A stretch of DNA of 64,000 nucleotides, taken from the NCBI GenBank assembly GCA_004431415.1, contig QPMI01000044.1, positions 186,001 through 250,000 of the forward strand, given 5' to 3'. The notes below the pieces were generated by a model. That model did no database searches. It had not been told where the DNA came from and saw only the letters and a program-made list of their open reading frames with translations. The stretch's first letter is position 1. Each line of letters opens with the position of its first letter. The stretch comes from Cyanophora paradoxa. Taxonomy: Eukaryota > Glaucocystophyceae > Cyanophorales > Cyanophoraceae. Made by a program: the position numbers and the translations under genes. Below, in pieces: positions 46,401-55,791 of this stretch.

Positions 46401-47060
46401 AATCCCAAAAAGTGGGACCCGGTCCCGCGACGAAAGCGCGCCAGGGACGACCCAGAGCGGTCACAATGACAGCCAAGAGCGCGCGCATCGCGGCAACCTC
46501 GATTTCGGCCGCCCTCGACGCTCCAGTCCAGAGAGTCGGCCGAAAATTTGATCCTGCCGGTCCCTCCCGGTCCAACATCGCGCGCATTCGATGCGTACTG
46601 GCGCGCATAGACATAGCAGGGCCTCCGCACTCCAGATATCCGCTTTTCGGAACCGGAACAGCGCAGGAAGGTGCCCGATAGCAAAAATTCGATCCTGCAC
46701 AGCCCCGGGCAACTTTCCGCGCGCCGACATCGCGGCGCGTGCGCGCATCAATAGTATATGCATTTGAGATGTAGAAGAAGCCTTCCGCACGGTCTCCAAA
46801 TGCGCCGGGCCGCGAGGACCCAGCCGACCCCGAAAATTCGATCCTGGACGGACCTGCCCATCTTTCCGCGCGCCCTCGCGTCCTCACCCATGCCCATCGC
46901 TACAGTATTCATTTGAGATGTAAACAAAGCCTTCCGCAAGCTCTTTGGCGAAGACAGAGCACGAGAACCCAGCCGATGCCAAATTTTCGATCCTGGACAA
47001 GTCTGCATGTATTTCCCCGCGCCCCCGCCTCCGCCACAGCTCGCGAAAAAAAGTCGGTCC
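43440..47060. repeat. Tandem array of a repeat of about 1.41 kb, roughly 2.6 copies
   Basis: The anchor GACCCGGTCCCGC recurs at 43,591, 44,998 and 46,416 (spacing 1,407 and 1,418). Each unit has the sequence around GCGCGAAAATCGA, three sub-blocks ending in GCGCGCCCTCGC words, and an AT-rich part with CTCCTCCCATAATTATATTC motifs. Units are about 85-90% alike by eye. ORFs inside repeat with the units and look incidental. A partial copy lies at 62,258-62,660. Confidence 0.8.
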
Positions 47061-47629
47061 CCACAACTCGGTTTGTATGACAGGGGGGGGGGGCAAGTCG
47101 ACTTGGAAAATCCCTACGCCAGTCAATTAAACCTTTTCATATATATGGCATATATATGCATTCTTATAGAGCTTATTTCTTTCTATCAGTAGTTTTAACG
47201 AGATCGAGGAGAAATGCCGGTCGCTGGCACAGAGGAGAAGTTCAACACACAGCACGCCTCTTGACACCAGCGCCCACATCAGCATTGCGTAGGCCCGAGG
47301 ATCGAAGACAGCCAGGCAGTATAGTTTGGATGCGTCCGGGCGTACTGTGGCCTAGCGCGCCTTCGTTCTGCCGCAGAGCGGCCGACGCACGACGCCCGCA
47401 GCTGCAGCGAGCACGACGCACTCATGATCAGCTACGGCTCGTGGTGCGCTCTTGGTGCGAAGTGCGTGGTGCGGTCCCGGATAACGCCCTGCGCCCGGGC
47501 CCGTTGCGCCCCTGTCGCTGACAAACACGCAGGCTGACACTCCCGTAGTAGCCACTGCATGCACCTGTAGTAGCTACTGCACCTGTAGTAGCCACCATGC
47601 GGCTCTAGATCTGCGGTCCGCGCGTCCGA

Positions 47630-48760
47630 GCCGGGGCCGACGCGTGGCGGCGTGTCTCGGTGCTCGAGCAGGGCGCGACGGACGCGGGCAACGCCGGGGC
47701 GCTGCGGACGACTGTGCGCAGGCCTGCGGCTTCGGGCGCGACGGGACGAGCCCTGGCGGGCGGCGGAGGCCAGGCCGACGCGCGGCGGCGGGTCTCGGTG
47801 CGCGAGCAGGGGCCGCGGGCGACGCCGGGGCGCAGCTGACGCCGGGGCACAGGCCTGCGGCTTCGGGAGCGGCGGGGCGGGCCACGGCGGGCGGCGGAGG
47901 CCAGGCCGACGCGCGGCGGCGGGTCTCGGTGCGCGAGCAGGGGCCGCGGGCGACGCCGGGGCGCTGCGGACGACGGGGCGCAGGCCTGCGGCTTCGGGGG
48001 CGGCGGGGCGGGCCCTGGCGGGCGGCGGAGGCCAGGCCGACGCGCGGCAGCGGGTCTCGGTGCGCGAGCAGGGGCCGCGGGCGGCGCCGGGGCGCAGCTG
48101 ACGACGGGGCGCAGGCCTGCGGCTTCGGGGGCGGCGGGGCGGGCCCTGGCGGGCGGCGGAGGCCAGGCCGACGCGCGGCGGCGGGTCTCGGTGCGCGAGC
48201 AGGGGCCGCGGGCGACGCCGGGGCGCTGCGGACGACGGGGCGCAGGCCTGCGGCTTCGGGGCGGCGGGGCGGGCCCTGGCGGGCGGCGGAGGCCAGGCCG
48301 ACGCGCGGCGGCGGGTCTCGGTGCGCGAGCAGGGCCGCGGGCGACGCCGGGGCGCTGCGGACGACGGGGCGCAGGCCTGCGGCTTCGGGGGCGGCGGGGC
48401 GGGCCACGGCGGGCGGCGGAGGCCAGGCCGACGCGCGGCGGCGGGTCTCGGTGCGCGAGCAGGGGCCGCGGGCGACGCCGGGGCGCAGCTGACGCCGGGG
48501 CACAGGCCTGCGGCTTCGGGAGCGGCGGGGCGGGCCACGGCGGGCGGCGGAGGCCAGGCCGACGCGCGGCGGCGGGTCTCGGTGCGCGAGCAGGGGCCGC
48601 GGGCGACGCCGGGGCGCTGCGGACGACGGGGCGCAGGCCTGCGGCTTCGGGGCGGCGGGGCGGGCCCCGGCGGGCGGCGGAGACCAGGCCGACGCGCGGC
48701 GGCGGGTCTCGGGGCGCGAGCAGGGCCGCGGGCGGCGCCGGGGCGCCTTCTTCTCAGGGC
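47630..48760. repeat. GC-rich minisatellite, unit about 130 bp, 8-9 copies
   Basis: The word GGTGCGCGAGCAGGGGCCGC recurs about every 128-132 bp (near 47,797, 47,929, 48,058, 48,189, 48,319, 48,449, 48,579), with small indels. Both strands give long repetitive ORFs because of composition; no protein is proposed. Confidence 0.9.
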
Positions 48761-49365
48761 CTCTCCGTCCCGCCTGCTCTCTCTGTTCAACGCTCCGACG
48801 GTAGAGCGCCAGTAGCTCGCCAGCGTTCTGAGATCTTGATAGTGAGTTCGTAATTCTCGAGAAACCCGCCGGCGCCCCGCCTGCGCCGTCTGGGCCGGCG
48901 AGCGCTTTGTTAAGCATGTATGAAGCTGTTAATGCATCTAAATGATGTATATCTCGCGTCCCAGGCGCTAGATGCGACCGGGCGGGCGAGAATCGTCCTG
49001 GGGCCAGGTGGGGCCGCAGATTGCAGCGGATCTTGAATGCCGGTCCAGGCTTTAATCGGCGGCCTTCGGTACCACCACCACCGTCTTCAGCACCCTCGAA
49101 AACCCCCGGGGGCGTGAAATCGCCGCTACTGAGTGAGTCGATGCTTCAATAAGGCATCATGAGCAGGTCGGGGAGGCATCTTGAAACTTGAAAACTGAAA
49201 AGTTCCAGAGAGGGTCCTACGAGTAAAGTTCAAAACATCGGTCCGGCCCAAAAACACTTCGGATCACCCTGGATCTTATAAATACATGTGATAATGATTC
49301 TGGCTTGAAGAGCGGCCAGCTGAGGCCAGCCAGTCGCCCAGGAACTCACTAGCTCACTGACTGTG
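48761..49365. other. Gene-free stretch between tandem arrays
   Basis: Mixed sequence; nothing supported as a gene. Confidence 0.4.
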
Positions 49366-49850
49366 AGCAGGCGATCTCCGCTGAGGATGCACCGCCGGGG
49401 GCCGCGATGCATCAGCACACGCTCTATCAAGGCTCGCATCGATCTGCGTTAGCGGTGGCCAAGCGAACCCCCGCGGCCGGGAGCGAAATTAGATCGCAAA
49501 GGCCCCCCCCCTCATGATCATGATCACGCCTTCTGGAGGAGCAGGCGATTCCCGCTGCAGATGCACGCGCCGGAGCCGCGCTTCAACCGCACATGCTCTT
49601 TCAAGATGTGCATCGATCTGCGTTAGCGGTGGTCCAGCGAACCCTCGCGGTCTAGAGCGAAATTAGATCGCGCAGGTGCCCCCACCCCAAGCCTTCTGAA
49701 GGAGCAGGCGATCTTCGCTGTGGTTGCACCCCCGGGGGCCGCGCTTCAACTGCACATGCTCTTTTGAGGTGTGCATCGATCTGCTTTAGCGGCGGCCCGG
49801 CGGCGCTCGCAGTAAGCAGCGAAATCAAATCTCCCAGGTGCCACCCACCC
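49366..49850. repeat. Three diverged tandem copies of a ~165-bp unit
   Basis: Copies begin GAGCAGGCGAT at about 49,366, 49,537 and 49,703, and share GCATCGATCTGC(G/T)TTAGCGG and AGCGAAATTAGATCGC. Pairwise differences are common, so the array is old. Confidence 0.75.
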
Positions 49851-50315
49851 ACTGGAGCAGGTGCCGCTGGCGGCGGGGGTGCGTGCCGCCGCCCGTACGC
49901 GAGCTCTGCGCGTGCTCTAGATGTGCCTCATGGCCCTAGACGTCTCAACCCGCATCGCCCCGCCGTTGCAGCCATGCCATCTGGAACCGCGGCCGCATGA
50001 CATGCTTAAGCTTGATTGCACACGAGCGCGCGTCTGCCTGGGCGCGGTGGGACACGAAGCGGGTCTGAGCGAAAGAAGCATGCCTCCGCGGCGTGCGTCC
50101 CGGTGCCTGCGGCAGGCGCCGGCGGATCCGATCAGGCCTATAGCTAGGGCGCCGGCGCGGAGTGTGCGAACGCGGAGCTCGCGGGCGCGGCAGCGTGGCG
50201 CTTCGCCACGCACCTATTCGTGATGTATAGCTTAGCTATGAGCGGTCCTGCGCCATCTTGGCGAACCGGCTCTCGTCGGGCCGCGGGCTGCGGCTGTAGT
50301 CAGCGCGCGCGGGTC
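49851..50315. other. Left flank of the provirus, no gene supported
   Basis: GC-rich host-like DNA up to the GGGGGC target duplication. Confidence 0.4.
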
Positions 50316-50321
50316 GGGGGC
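50316..50321. other. Target-site duplication GGGGGC, left
   Basis: The identical 6-mer follows the right TIR at 61,769-61,774. G-rich context means a chance match is possible, but length and position fit the family. Confidence 0.75.
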
Positions 50322-50747
50322 AAAAAATGAGATAGTGGGGGTTCCAGCCCACCCACCTCTTCACCACCCTCACTCCTCCAAACCACCCCAACCCACCCAC
50401 TCCAACGCCTTCCAACACACATTCTCTTCCATCCCTTCGTTACGTCTACCACCACAACCTCTCCAAACCAACCATCCAGCAACCGCTAGGTAGTATCTAA
50501 CGTCTAGTCCGATCGATTTTGCAAAAGATATAGCAGTGATTTTAGGCGGACCCCCAAAGCGCCGGTCTCGGAATAATCTTCAACATCATTTAGACGTTAA
50601 TTGTGTGTATTTCGAATCTAAAAAACAAAGAGGTTTCAAGGGTTATGCTACACGTAATTACTATATCATCGGAATCTAATTACATACTCGAGTTCAGGTT
50701 CTAGCTAGACGCTAATTATTCCCACCGATGACGTAGTCCAAGTTTAG
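50322..50747 (+). repeat. Left terminal inverted repeat of the provirus
   Basis: It begins AAAAAATGAGATAGTGGGGG and is the reverse complement of 61,342-61,768. The only difference noticed is one base in the terminal A/T run. It contains the last ~10 codons and stop of the adjacent minus-strand gene. Confidence 0.92.
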
Positions 50748-51348
50748 TGAAACCACTTAACATTGGTTTGTATTCGATCGACGGCCCGACAGGATCAGCG
50801 CTGCTAGAGGCGATGCGCAAGATCGATGTGTTTGCTACAGGTAATTCGCTAGCATTCTCATCCACCTCGGGGATTGCGACGATCGTCTTAGCAGGAACAG
50901 CAGATGATGGAGGAGAAAGCTTTTTATCAATTTTGGTCTTAGCAATCGGTTCGTTTAAAATCTTGTTTTCCATTTTAGTCTCAACCGCTATACCAGCAAT
51001 AAGATCACCAGCACGCTTCTTTGAAATTGTTTTCAACCCAGTCACTGTTTTAATGAAATATCTGCTACGATTACCAGTCTCTGATACATACAGCGGACCA
51101 TCGTCAGTATCCTTCAGTTTACTAGTTTTGCTTTTCTTTGTCCGCGAATTTTGGATCTTATCTAGAATAGCGTTTTCGTCGGCAGTAAGAGCAAAATCGA
51201 TAGACGCACCCTCACCACCAGCAGTCCGACGAACTAAAGGATAGGATTCAGTATCACCGCTCAAAAATTCAATATTATTCTTTTTATTGGGTGAGTTTGT
51301 AAGTTTTCTAGAAGCCGAAGGCAAGTAGCCACTTGTGCTACGCACCAT
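50716..51348 (-). CDS. Provirus hypothetical protein, 210 aa, ending inside the left TIR
   Basis: I do not recognise this protein. Start chosen at the Met of MVRSTSGYLP (51,348), since further upstream the frame runs into the minor capsid gene. It is hydrophilic and Lys/Ser-rich with a central basic patch (SRTKKSKTSKLKDTD) and no membrane segment. It follows the minor capsid gene by 70 bp on the same strand, so it may be a structural or packaging protein; this rests on position only. The stop and last ~10 codons lie in the TIR, which would keep that end under sequence constraint. Confidence 0.65.
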   Translation of the reverse strand: MVRSTSGYLPSASRKLTNSPNKKNNIEFLSGDTESYPLVRRTAGGEGASIDFALTADENAILDKIQNSRTKKSKTSKLKDTDDGPLYVSETGNRSRYFIKTVTGLKTISKKRAGDLIAGIAVETKMENKILNEPIAKTKIDKKLSPPSSAVPAKTIVAIPEVDENASELPVANTSILRIASSSADPVGPSIEYKPMLSGFTKLGLRHRWE

Positions 51349-51418
51349 TTGTTTTAAATAAGGAACAGAAAAAAGTCGACAGACAAGCTGCCTCGGCTGC
51401 GCATTCGCGAAAGTGAAT

Positions 51419-52294
51419 TTAAGCAAAACTGCGATCAAACGGATGAAACTCACTATCTGTGTTTCTGATTGACGAGCGAAGTGATGCCTTTGTGTATGAA
51501 GAATCTTCAATTTCGAACTCGATAACGAATGAGAATTCAGTGTTAATAGCTGCAGTAAATCCATTAAAATAACGTATTGACACATCAAGTTGTTCTAACT
51601 CAGAATTATGATCGACGGAAACAGGAACACGTTCATCAGATGTATATTTGATTAGCTCTCCAAATTTCGCATCGATATGAATCTTTGCCAACGATGTGTT
51701 TGTCCAGTTATTTATTGTGTGAATCGAACCACGAATCTGATCGATATGTAGGAAGAGATAAGTATGATAAAGAAGATCAACAGGTATATCGCCAACGATA
51801 GCAAACGCATAATCAACAGCATCAACTGTGATTGGAGTATCTAGCTGTTCTGCAGATTCTGTAACAGCCTTTGTGAAGCCGAGCAGATTTGCGAGTTCAA
51901 GAGTTGAAAACGTTAGAGTAAACTCCGATTCACACAAGATGGTGATTTTCATTGACACATCATCAAAAACTGTTAAGAACTTTCGCTGGTAAGTACTCCC
52001 CAAATAACTGTATTGTTGTGTTTTCAAAAGAACATTCATATAATTCGTAAGAGATGTTGGAGTATATGATCCAGCTCGAAATAGGTTCGTTCTGGTTTTA
52101 ATGACGTTGCTAGGATCGAGCGTAATGGTTGTTATTGAAGCATCAGCAGCTAGATTATACATATTGTGAAAAAGTTCTAGCGATTCAATTCTAGCCGACT
52201 TCACGTTTGCTAACGCCCGAGGCAGATTAATTTTGAAATTCGAGGACGTGCCTTCGAACCGATCTCTAGAATCAACATTTACGCGGAGTTTCAT
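51419..52294 (-). CDS. Penton-like minor capsid protein of the provirus
   Basis: 291 residues. The N-terminus (MKLRVNVDSRDRFEGTSSNF followed by KINLPRALANVKSARIESLE) matches the characteristic opening of Polinton and PLV minor capsid proteins, which form the single-jelly-roll pentamers at capsid vertices. The remainder is beta-rich with no membrane segment. It is divergent from the major capsid gene, with 44 bp between the two start codons, so the two capsid genes probably share a bidirectional promoter. Family assignment rests on the N-terminal pattern and the neighbour. Confidence 0.8.
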   Translation of the reverse strand: MKLRVNVDSRDRFEGTSSNFKINLPRALANVKSARIESLELFHNMYNLAADASITTITLDPSNVIKTRTNLFRAGSYTPTSLTNYMNVLLKTQQYSYLGSTYQRKFLTVFDDVSMKITILCESEFTLTFSTLELANLLGFTKAVTESAEQLDTPITVDAVDYAFAIVGDIPVDLLYHTYLFLHIDQIRGSIHTINNWTNTSLAKIHIDAKFGELIKYTSDERVPVSVDHNSELEQLDVSIRYFNGFTAAINTEFSFVIEFEIEDSSYTKASLRSSIRNTDSEFHPFDRSFA

Positions 52295-52338
52295 CTTTAC
52301 AACAATATACGTGAAAATATTCTGTAATATAATATCAA
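52295..52338. promoter_or_regulatory. 44-bp divergent promoter region between the two capsid genes
   Basis: AT-rich spacer (AATATACGTGAAAATATTCTG) between the start codons at 52,294 and 52,339. No defined motif can be assigned. Confidence 0.45.
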
Positions 52339-53568
52339 ATGGCGCAAGCAGGAACTACTCTGAAAGAGCTCCTAACAACCAAAGGATCGAACGAGCTTTA
52401 TCTATCGCCAGGTCTAACTGTCGGTGTTAGCCCAAAGTTTAAGCCTTTCCTTGAGACGATCCGTCCGCGAGGCAACTCATACGGATTCGCACAGACTGCT
52501 GCTTTCGACCTTCCGCGCAAGCAACTTCTAAATGGCGTCTCCCTATATTTTAAGGTAACAGTCGCTGGTGGAGCTGCCGCTTCGGTTCTTCCTAATGGTG
52601 CTGGTGCATTTATTGAAAACGTTCGCTTTGTTCATGGATCTTTCAAAATGGTAATTCCTGGTGATTGGCTTACAGTGAACGCGCTAATTGATAATAGTGT
52701 TGCATCCGCCCAAGCATTTGCTAGCAGCTATGGCTTTGGAAAAGATGCAGCTCTCGAGATTCTTGATGCTAGCCGAGAGTACGTGCTGAAGATCCCATCA
52801 CAGCTTTGGGACAATTCGTACTTCCCTCTGTTAGCACTTGCAGATATGCCAACCGTCGAGATTGACTTCCGTTCGGCTGGTGTGATTGGAACTGTTGCTG
52901 ATGCTGTCGCGACACTAACGGATTGCGCCCTGGTTTGTCAATTCGTGAATATCCCTAGCGAAGAGGCAGAGTCTATGCTTAAATCTGCGAATGAGTCTGG
53001 CGGTATTCGAATTCCCTTCACGGAGATCATTTCGAAGCGTTCACGCCAGCTTAAAACGGACGACGCAGGAAACGCTGTCGAAATATCCCTTGCTAACGTT
53101 AGCGGACTTGTGCACGCGATCCTGATGACTGTGCGTAATGCGAATCACCTTGGCACTAGTAACCACAATTCATTTGCCGGTAACGGTAACGCTTTGAAGA
53201 TTGATTCTTTTGAGATCATGCACAATAATCGTACTCTCGACATAAGCAATAAACCTATCTCTGGATTTGTTTCGAGCTGCTATCATATCCCAACTCAATA
53301 TCGTGGTGCAACAACTGGTAATTCAGCCCTTGGTTTCGAGGATGGAAACGTCTATGGTATTGTGCTTTCGAAATCTGGCAAAGACTCCCTCCACAACGCT
53401 GTCCTCGGCTACACAGACTTCTTCAACTCAAGCAGCAGCTACTGCTCCCTCACTGTCACCGGATGTACAAACACCGCACCAGCTGTAGTCGATTTTCACG
53501 TCCTGCGCCACAACGTTCTCGTAATTAATTCATATCAAATGTCGACTCTAAAAGTAAGTAACTTCTAA
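52339..53568 (+). CDS. Major capsid protein (double jelly roll)
   Basis: 409 residues. Forms the trimeric capsomers of the icosahedral shell. The sequence has the pattern of PLV major capsid proteins: an N-terminal arm (YLSPGLTVGVSPKFKPF), then the first jelly roll with FDLPRKQLLNGVSLYFKV and FIENVRFVHGS, the inter-barrel region with DNSYFPLLALADMPTVEIDF, and a Tyr-rich second barrel ending NVLVINSYQMSTLKVSNF. The ATPase gene starts one base after its stop, a tight virus-like arrangement. Identification is by length, overall pattern and context; a structure prediction would settle it. Confidence 0.85.
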   Translation: MAQAGTTLKELLTTKGSNELYLSPGLTVGVSPKFKPFLETIRPRGNSYGFAQTAAFDLPRKQLLNGVSLYFKVTVAGGAAASVLPNGAGAFIENVRFVHGSFKMVIPGDWLTVNALIDNSVASAQAFASSYGFGKDAALEILDASREYVLKIPSQLWDNSYFPLLALADMPTVEIDFRSAGVIGTVADAVATLTDCALVCQFVNIPSEEAESMLKSANESGGIRIPFTEIISKRSRQLKTDDAGNAVEISLANVSGLVHAILMTVRNANHLGTSNHNSFAGNGNALKIDSFEIMHNNRTLDISNKPISGFVSSCYHIPTQYRGATTGNSALGFEDGNVYGIVLSKSGKDSLHNAVLGYTDFFNSSSSYCSLTVTGCTNTAPAVVDFHVLRHNVLVINSYQMSTLKVSNF

Positions 53569-53569
53569 A

Positions 53570-54286
53570 ATGGATATCAAATTGTTTGATCCAGCAGAAG
53601 TAAAACTTCCTAAACGGTTCTTGTTTGTCGGCCCCACCAACTCGGGCAAAAGCACCTACGTAAAACACGTATTAAATGCTGTAGCAAATCAGCTAGACGA
53701 TATTTACGTCTTCAGCACAACGGCATTTACAGAACAGTGGGACGATACCACTCGCAAGAGCAATATTTATGAAGAATGGGATACAGTTTTGGTTGAAGAA
53801 CTTTTAGAACGTCAAAAAGAAAGACGACGCAAGAAAGATGATCGAAAAATAGCAATTGTTTTAGATGACTTGCTTGATAATGACCTAGTAAACGTCCACA
53901 GTGACCGATTAATGCAAAAGCTTTTTACTAGCGGAAGACATTACAATATATCGCTCTTTATCACGACACAACGTCTATGTGGCATTAGTCCGACGATTCG
54001 GCGAAATTGCGAATATGTATGCTTTTCGTCGATTCTATCGAATATTAAAGAGTTCGATTGCGTCTTCTCCGAATACAACGCCGGAGCGAGTCGAGCAGTT
54101 TTAATGCGTCTTTTCCTTGAATGGGGTCATTCGTATCAGGTTTTGATATTTGAAGCCGCGACCGTGGACCGCGTCTACTCTGTTGATAAATCTTCTGGAG
54201 ATTTTTCGGCTCTATTGCGCTTTGTGCACGCAAGAAAGCGGCCCGGTCAAAAGCTGGTAACCAATCCTGTCGCAGCAACCAGCTAG
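53570..54286 (+). CDS. Genome-packaging ATPase (A32/FtsK-HerA type)
   Basis: 238 residues. Drives DNA into the preformed capsid. Walker A GPTNSGKST at residues 21-29, Walker B KIAIVLDD at 93-100, a glutamine sensor ITTQ at 131-134 and an arginine pair at 144-145 are all in the positions seen in A32-like ATPases. The length is normal for PLVs. It follows the major capsid gene with one base between stop and start, so co-transcription is likely. Confidence 0.9.
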   Translation: MDIKLFDPAEVKLPKRFLFVGPTNSGKSTYVKHVLNAVANQLDDIYVFSTTAFTEQWDDTTRKSNIYEEWDTVLVEELLERQKERRRKKDDRKIAIVLDDLLDNDLVNVHSDRLMQKLFTSGRHYNISLFITTQRLCGISPTIRRNCEYVCFSSILSNIKEFDCVFSEYNAGASRAVLMRLFLEWGHSYQVLIFEAATVDRVYSVDKSSGDFSALLRFVHARKRPGQKLVTNPVAATS

Positions 54287-54462
54287 TATATTCTGCTTTC
54301 GCTGAAGCAATCCACAAATAGGAGGCTCCTTTGTAAATGCCGAAGCTGATGCAGTGACTTGGGGTGAGTTGACTCCTGCCTGGCCAAAATTCTTCTAGAT
54401 TTAACTCTTCCTCTGTCGTTTCGAGTTCGAGTTCCATTAAAAAGATAAAGGGTGTTATTCCT

Positions 54463-54711
54463 TCAATTAAACCGTGATTTCGATGTTTGATCTTTATAAG
54501 CATCTTCGAATGAATCATAATAACCGATTATCTTCTTGCATCCATTGATTTTGGTTTCTGCTTTCCATTTATCGGTTCGTTTGTCAAAGGAAACACGGAC
54601 ATAGTGGTTGGTGGGTCGGTGGATTCTCCTCCGGCAATGTTTCAGTAGAAGATATTCAATGTGTTGCTGGATTGCAAAGGCAACGTATATTGGAAGGTTG
54701 ATATCGGTCAT
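54463..54711 (-). CDS. AP2-like DNA-binding mini-protein
   Basis: 82 residues. HYVRVSFDKRTDKWKAETKI then NGCKKIIGYYDSFEDAYK follows the AP2/ERF pattern (a basic RV strand, W-K-A, G-Y-[FY], and an acidic E-D-A helix). AP2 domains bind DNA and in viruses often accompany homing endonucleases, but no HNH domain is present. It may be a transcription factor or a remnant of a larger endonuclease. Between the ATPase stop and this gene (54,287-54,462) there is no well-supported gene. Confidence 0.6.
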   Translation of the reverse strand: MTDINLPIYVAFAIQQHIEYLLLKHCRRRIHRPTNHYVRVSFDKRTDKWKAETKINGCKKIIGYYDSFEDAYKDQTSKSRFN

Positions 54712-54744
54712 CTCTTTTTCGTTACTTTTACATATTGCAATATA

Positions 54745-54765
54745 TTTAAGGCATATTCACGCGAT
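54745..54765 (+). repeat. Integrase-bracketing inverted repeat, 3' copy
   Basis: 21 bp containing AAGGCATATTCACGCGAT. It lies directly after the integrase stop and is the exact reverse complement of 55,733-55,753. Confidence 0.85.
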
Positions 54766-54766
54766 T

Positions 54767-55714
54767 CTACCTTCGAATTCTCTTTGCGTAATATCCAGCG
54801 GGTTTGGCGCCTGCTCTGAGCAATGGTTCAGCAGCAATTTCGAGTTTTTTTAACTCACGATCCTTCCGGTTTTGACCCGCATACGTTTTCGTTTCAACGA
54901 GACCCTCTCTCCGAAGCTGACGATCTTGCTTCGATCTAGCAGTCGCTCTTTCAATCTTAGACTGGTCAGGTAGTTCTTGTGGCGCACGAATCTCGGATGG
55001 TTTAACACGTCTAGAAATTTCCACACCATGCTTTGTAATTAACCTAACACGGTTCTTATCAACGCCAGCAACAACGTAGGTCTCTTTGCTTGGTTTCGCC
55101 AGACCCTTTGCAAACACGCTTGGCTTAGGCTCAAGTATCTTCACCTCCGAACCTGGTTTAGGCATATTTGTGTTCTCTCGTTCAATATCGTTCTGTCGCT
55201 GTCGAACTTGATGTAGCTGCTCGGCAACCTGTGTTTTTTCACGCATCCACGTTGGTGATCGCTCTTCACCAAATGCATTGTGTGCTGTTTCATTGTACGC
55301 CTTCAAAATCGCAGGCAAGCGGGAGAGGAAATGTGGTGATCCGCGTGCTTCTGTGTCAGCTCGGATAAGTGCTCGCAATGTCCTAGCGAACCTGTCAATA
55401 ATTCCAAGTTTGTTACCTTTAGAAATGTGGTCATCTTTGGCAACATCAGTGTGCATTTTCAACGAGTTCTCTTCGGCCATTGCCCGAATTGCTGCTGTGT
55501 TAAAACCGTTGTCGGCGGAGAAACCCCAGATCCCTGGTAGCTCCGCGATCATTTTTGGAAGTTGTTTGAATGTTTCTATTTTTCGCACGATAGCGAAACG
55601 GGTTGCAATCTCGACCGCTGCAAACAGACGATACCTACCAATAAATAATACATCAATTTGCCAGACACCCGGTGGAGCTGTTATCGTGTACATTCTTCTA
55701 ATTGTCACACACAT
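54767..55714 (-). CDS. Retrovirus-type (rve) integrase of the provirus
   Basis: About 315 residues from the Met at 55,714; a further upstream in-frame Met (55,837) would overlap the AT-hook gene. The catalytic core shows WQIDVLFI (first Asp), FSADNGFN (second Asp) and NKLGIIDRFARTLR, where the third acidic residue, normally Glu, is Asp with a spacing of 38. A C-terminal SH3/chromo-like part (GSEVKILEP..AKPSKETYVVAGV..RVRLITKHG) is typical of Maverick integrases. The N-terminal zinc domain is absent or very short. A perfect 21-bp inverted repeat brackets the gene. It inserts the viral DNA into the host genome, generating the 6-bp duplication. Confidence 0.85.
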   Translation of the reverse strand: MCVTIRRMYTITAPPGVWQIDVLFIGRYRLFAAVEIATRFAIVRKIETFKQLPKMIAELPGIWGFSADNGFNTAAIRAMAEENSLKMHTDVAKDDHISKGNKLGIIDRFARTLRALIRADTEARGSPHFLSRLPAILKAYNETAHNAFGEERSPTWMREKTQVAEQLHQVRQRQNDIERENTNMPKPGSEVKILEPKPSVFAKGLAKPSKETYVVAGVDKNRVRLITKHGVEISRRVKPSEIRAPQELPDQSKIERATARSKQDRQLRREGLVETKTYAGQNRKDRELKKLEIAAEPLLRAGAKPAGYYAKRIRR

Positions 55715-55732
55715 AAAAAGTTTTTGGTGGAT

Positions 55733-55753
55733 ATCGCGTGAATATGCCTTAAA
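55733..55753 (-). repeat. Integrase-bracketing inverted repeat, 5' copy
   Basis: 21 bp containing ATCGCGTGAATATGCCTT, lying between the integrase start (55,714) and the AT-hook gene start (55,792). Confidence 0.85.
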
Positions 55754-55791
55754 AAGATTGTGATTATGATTAATAATAAAGTGATATTGTA

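Noticed and set aside
43440-47060. ORFs of 100-200 codons repeated along the array
   Set aside because: They recur with the repeat units, differ by frame-breaking changes and show no domain.
47432-48917. Two overlapping minus-strand ORFs of about 450 codons rich in Ala, Arg and Pro
   Set aside because: They are translations of the 130-bp minisatellite; frame lengths follow repeat composition and no domain is visible.
54045-54518. Minus-strand ORF of 157 codons in the provirus
   Set aside because: About half lies antisense to the packaging ATPase and no domain is seen; its upstream part (54,287-54,450) could at most be a small unknown gene.
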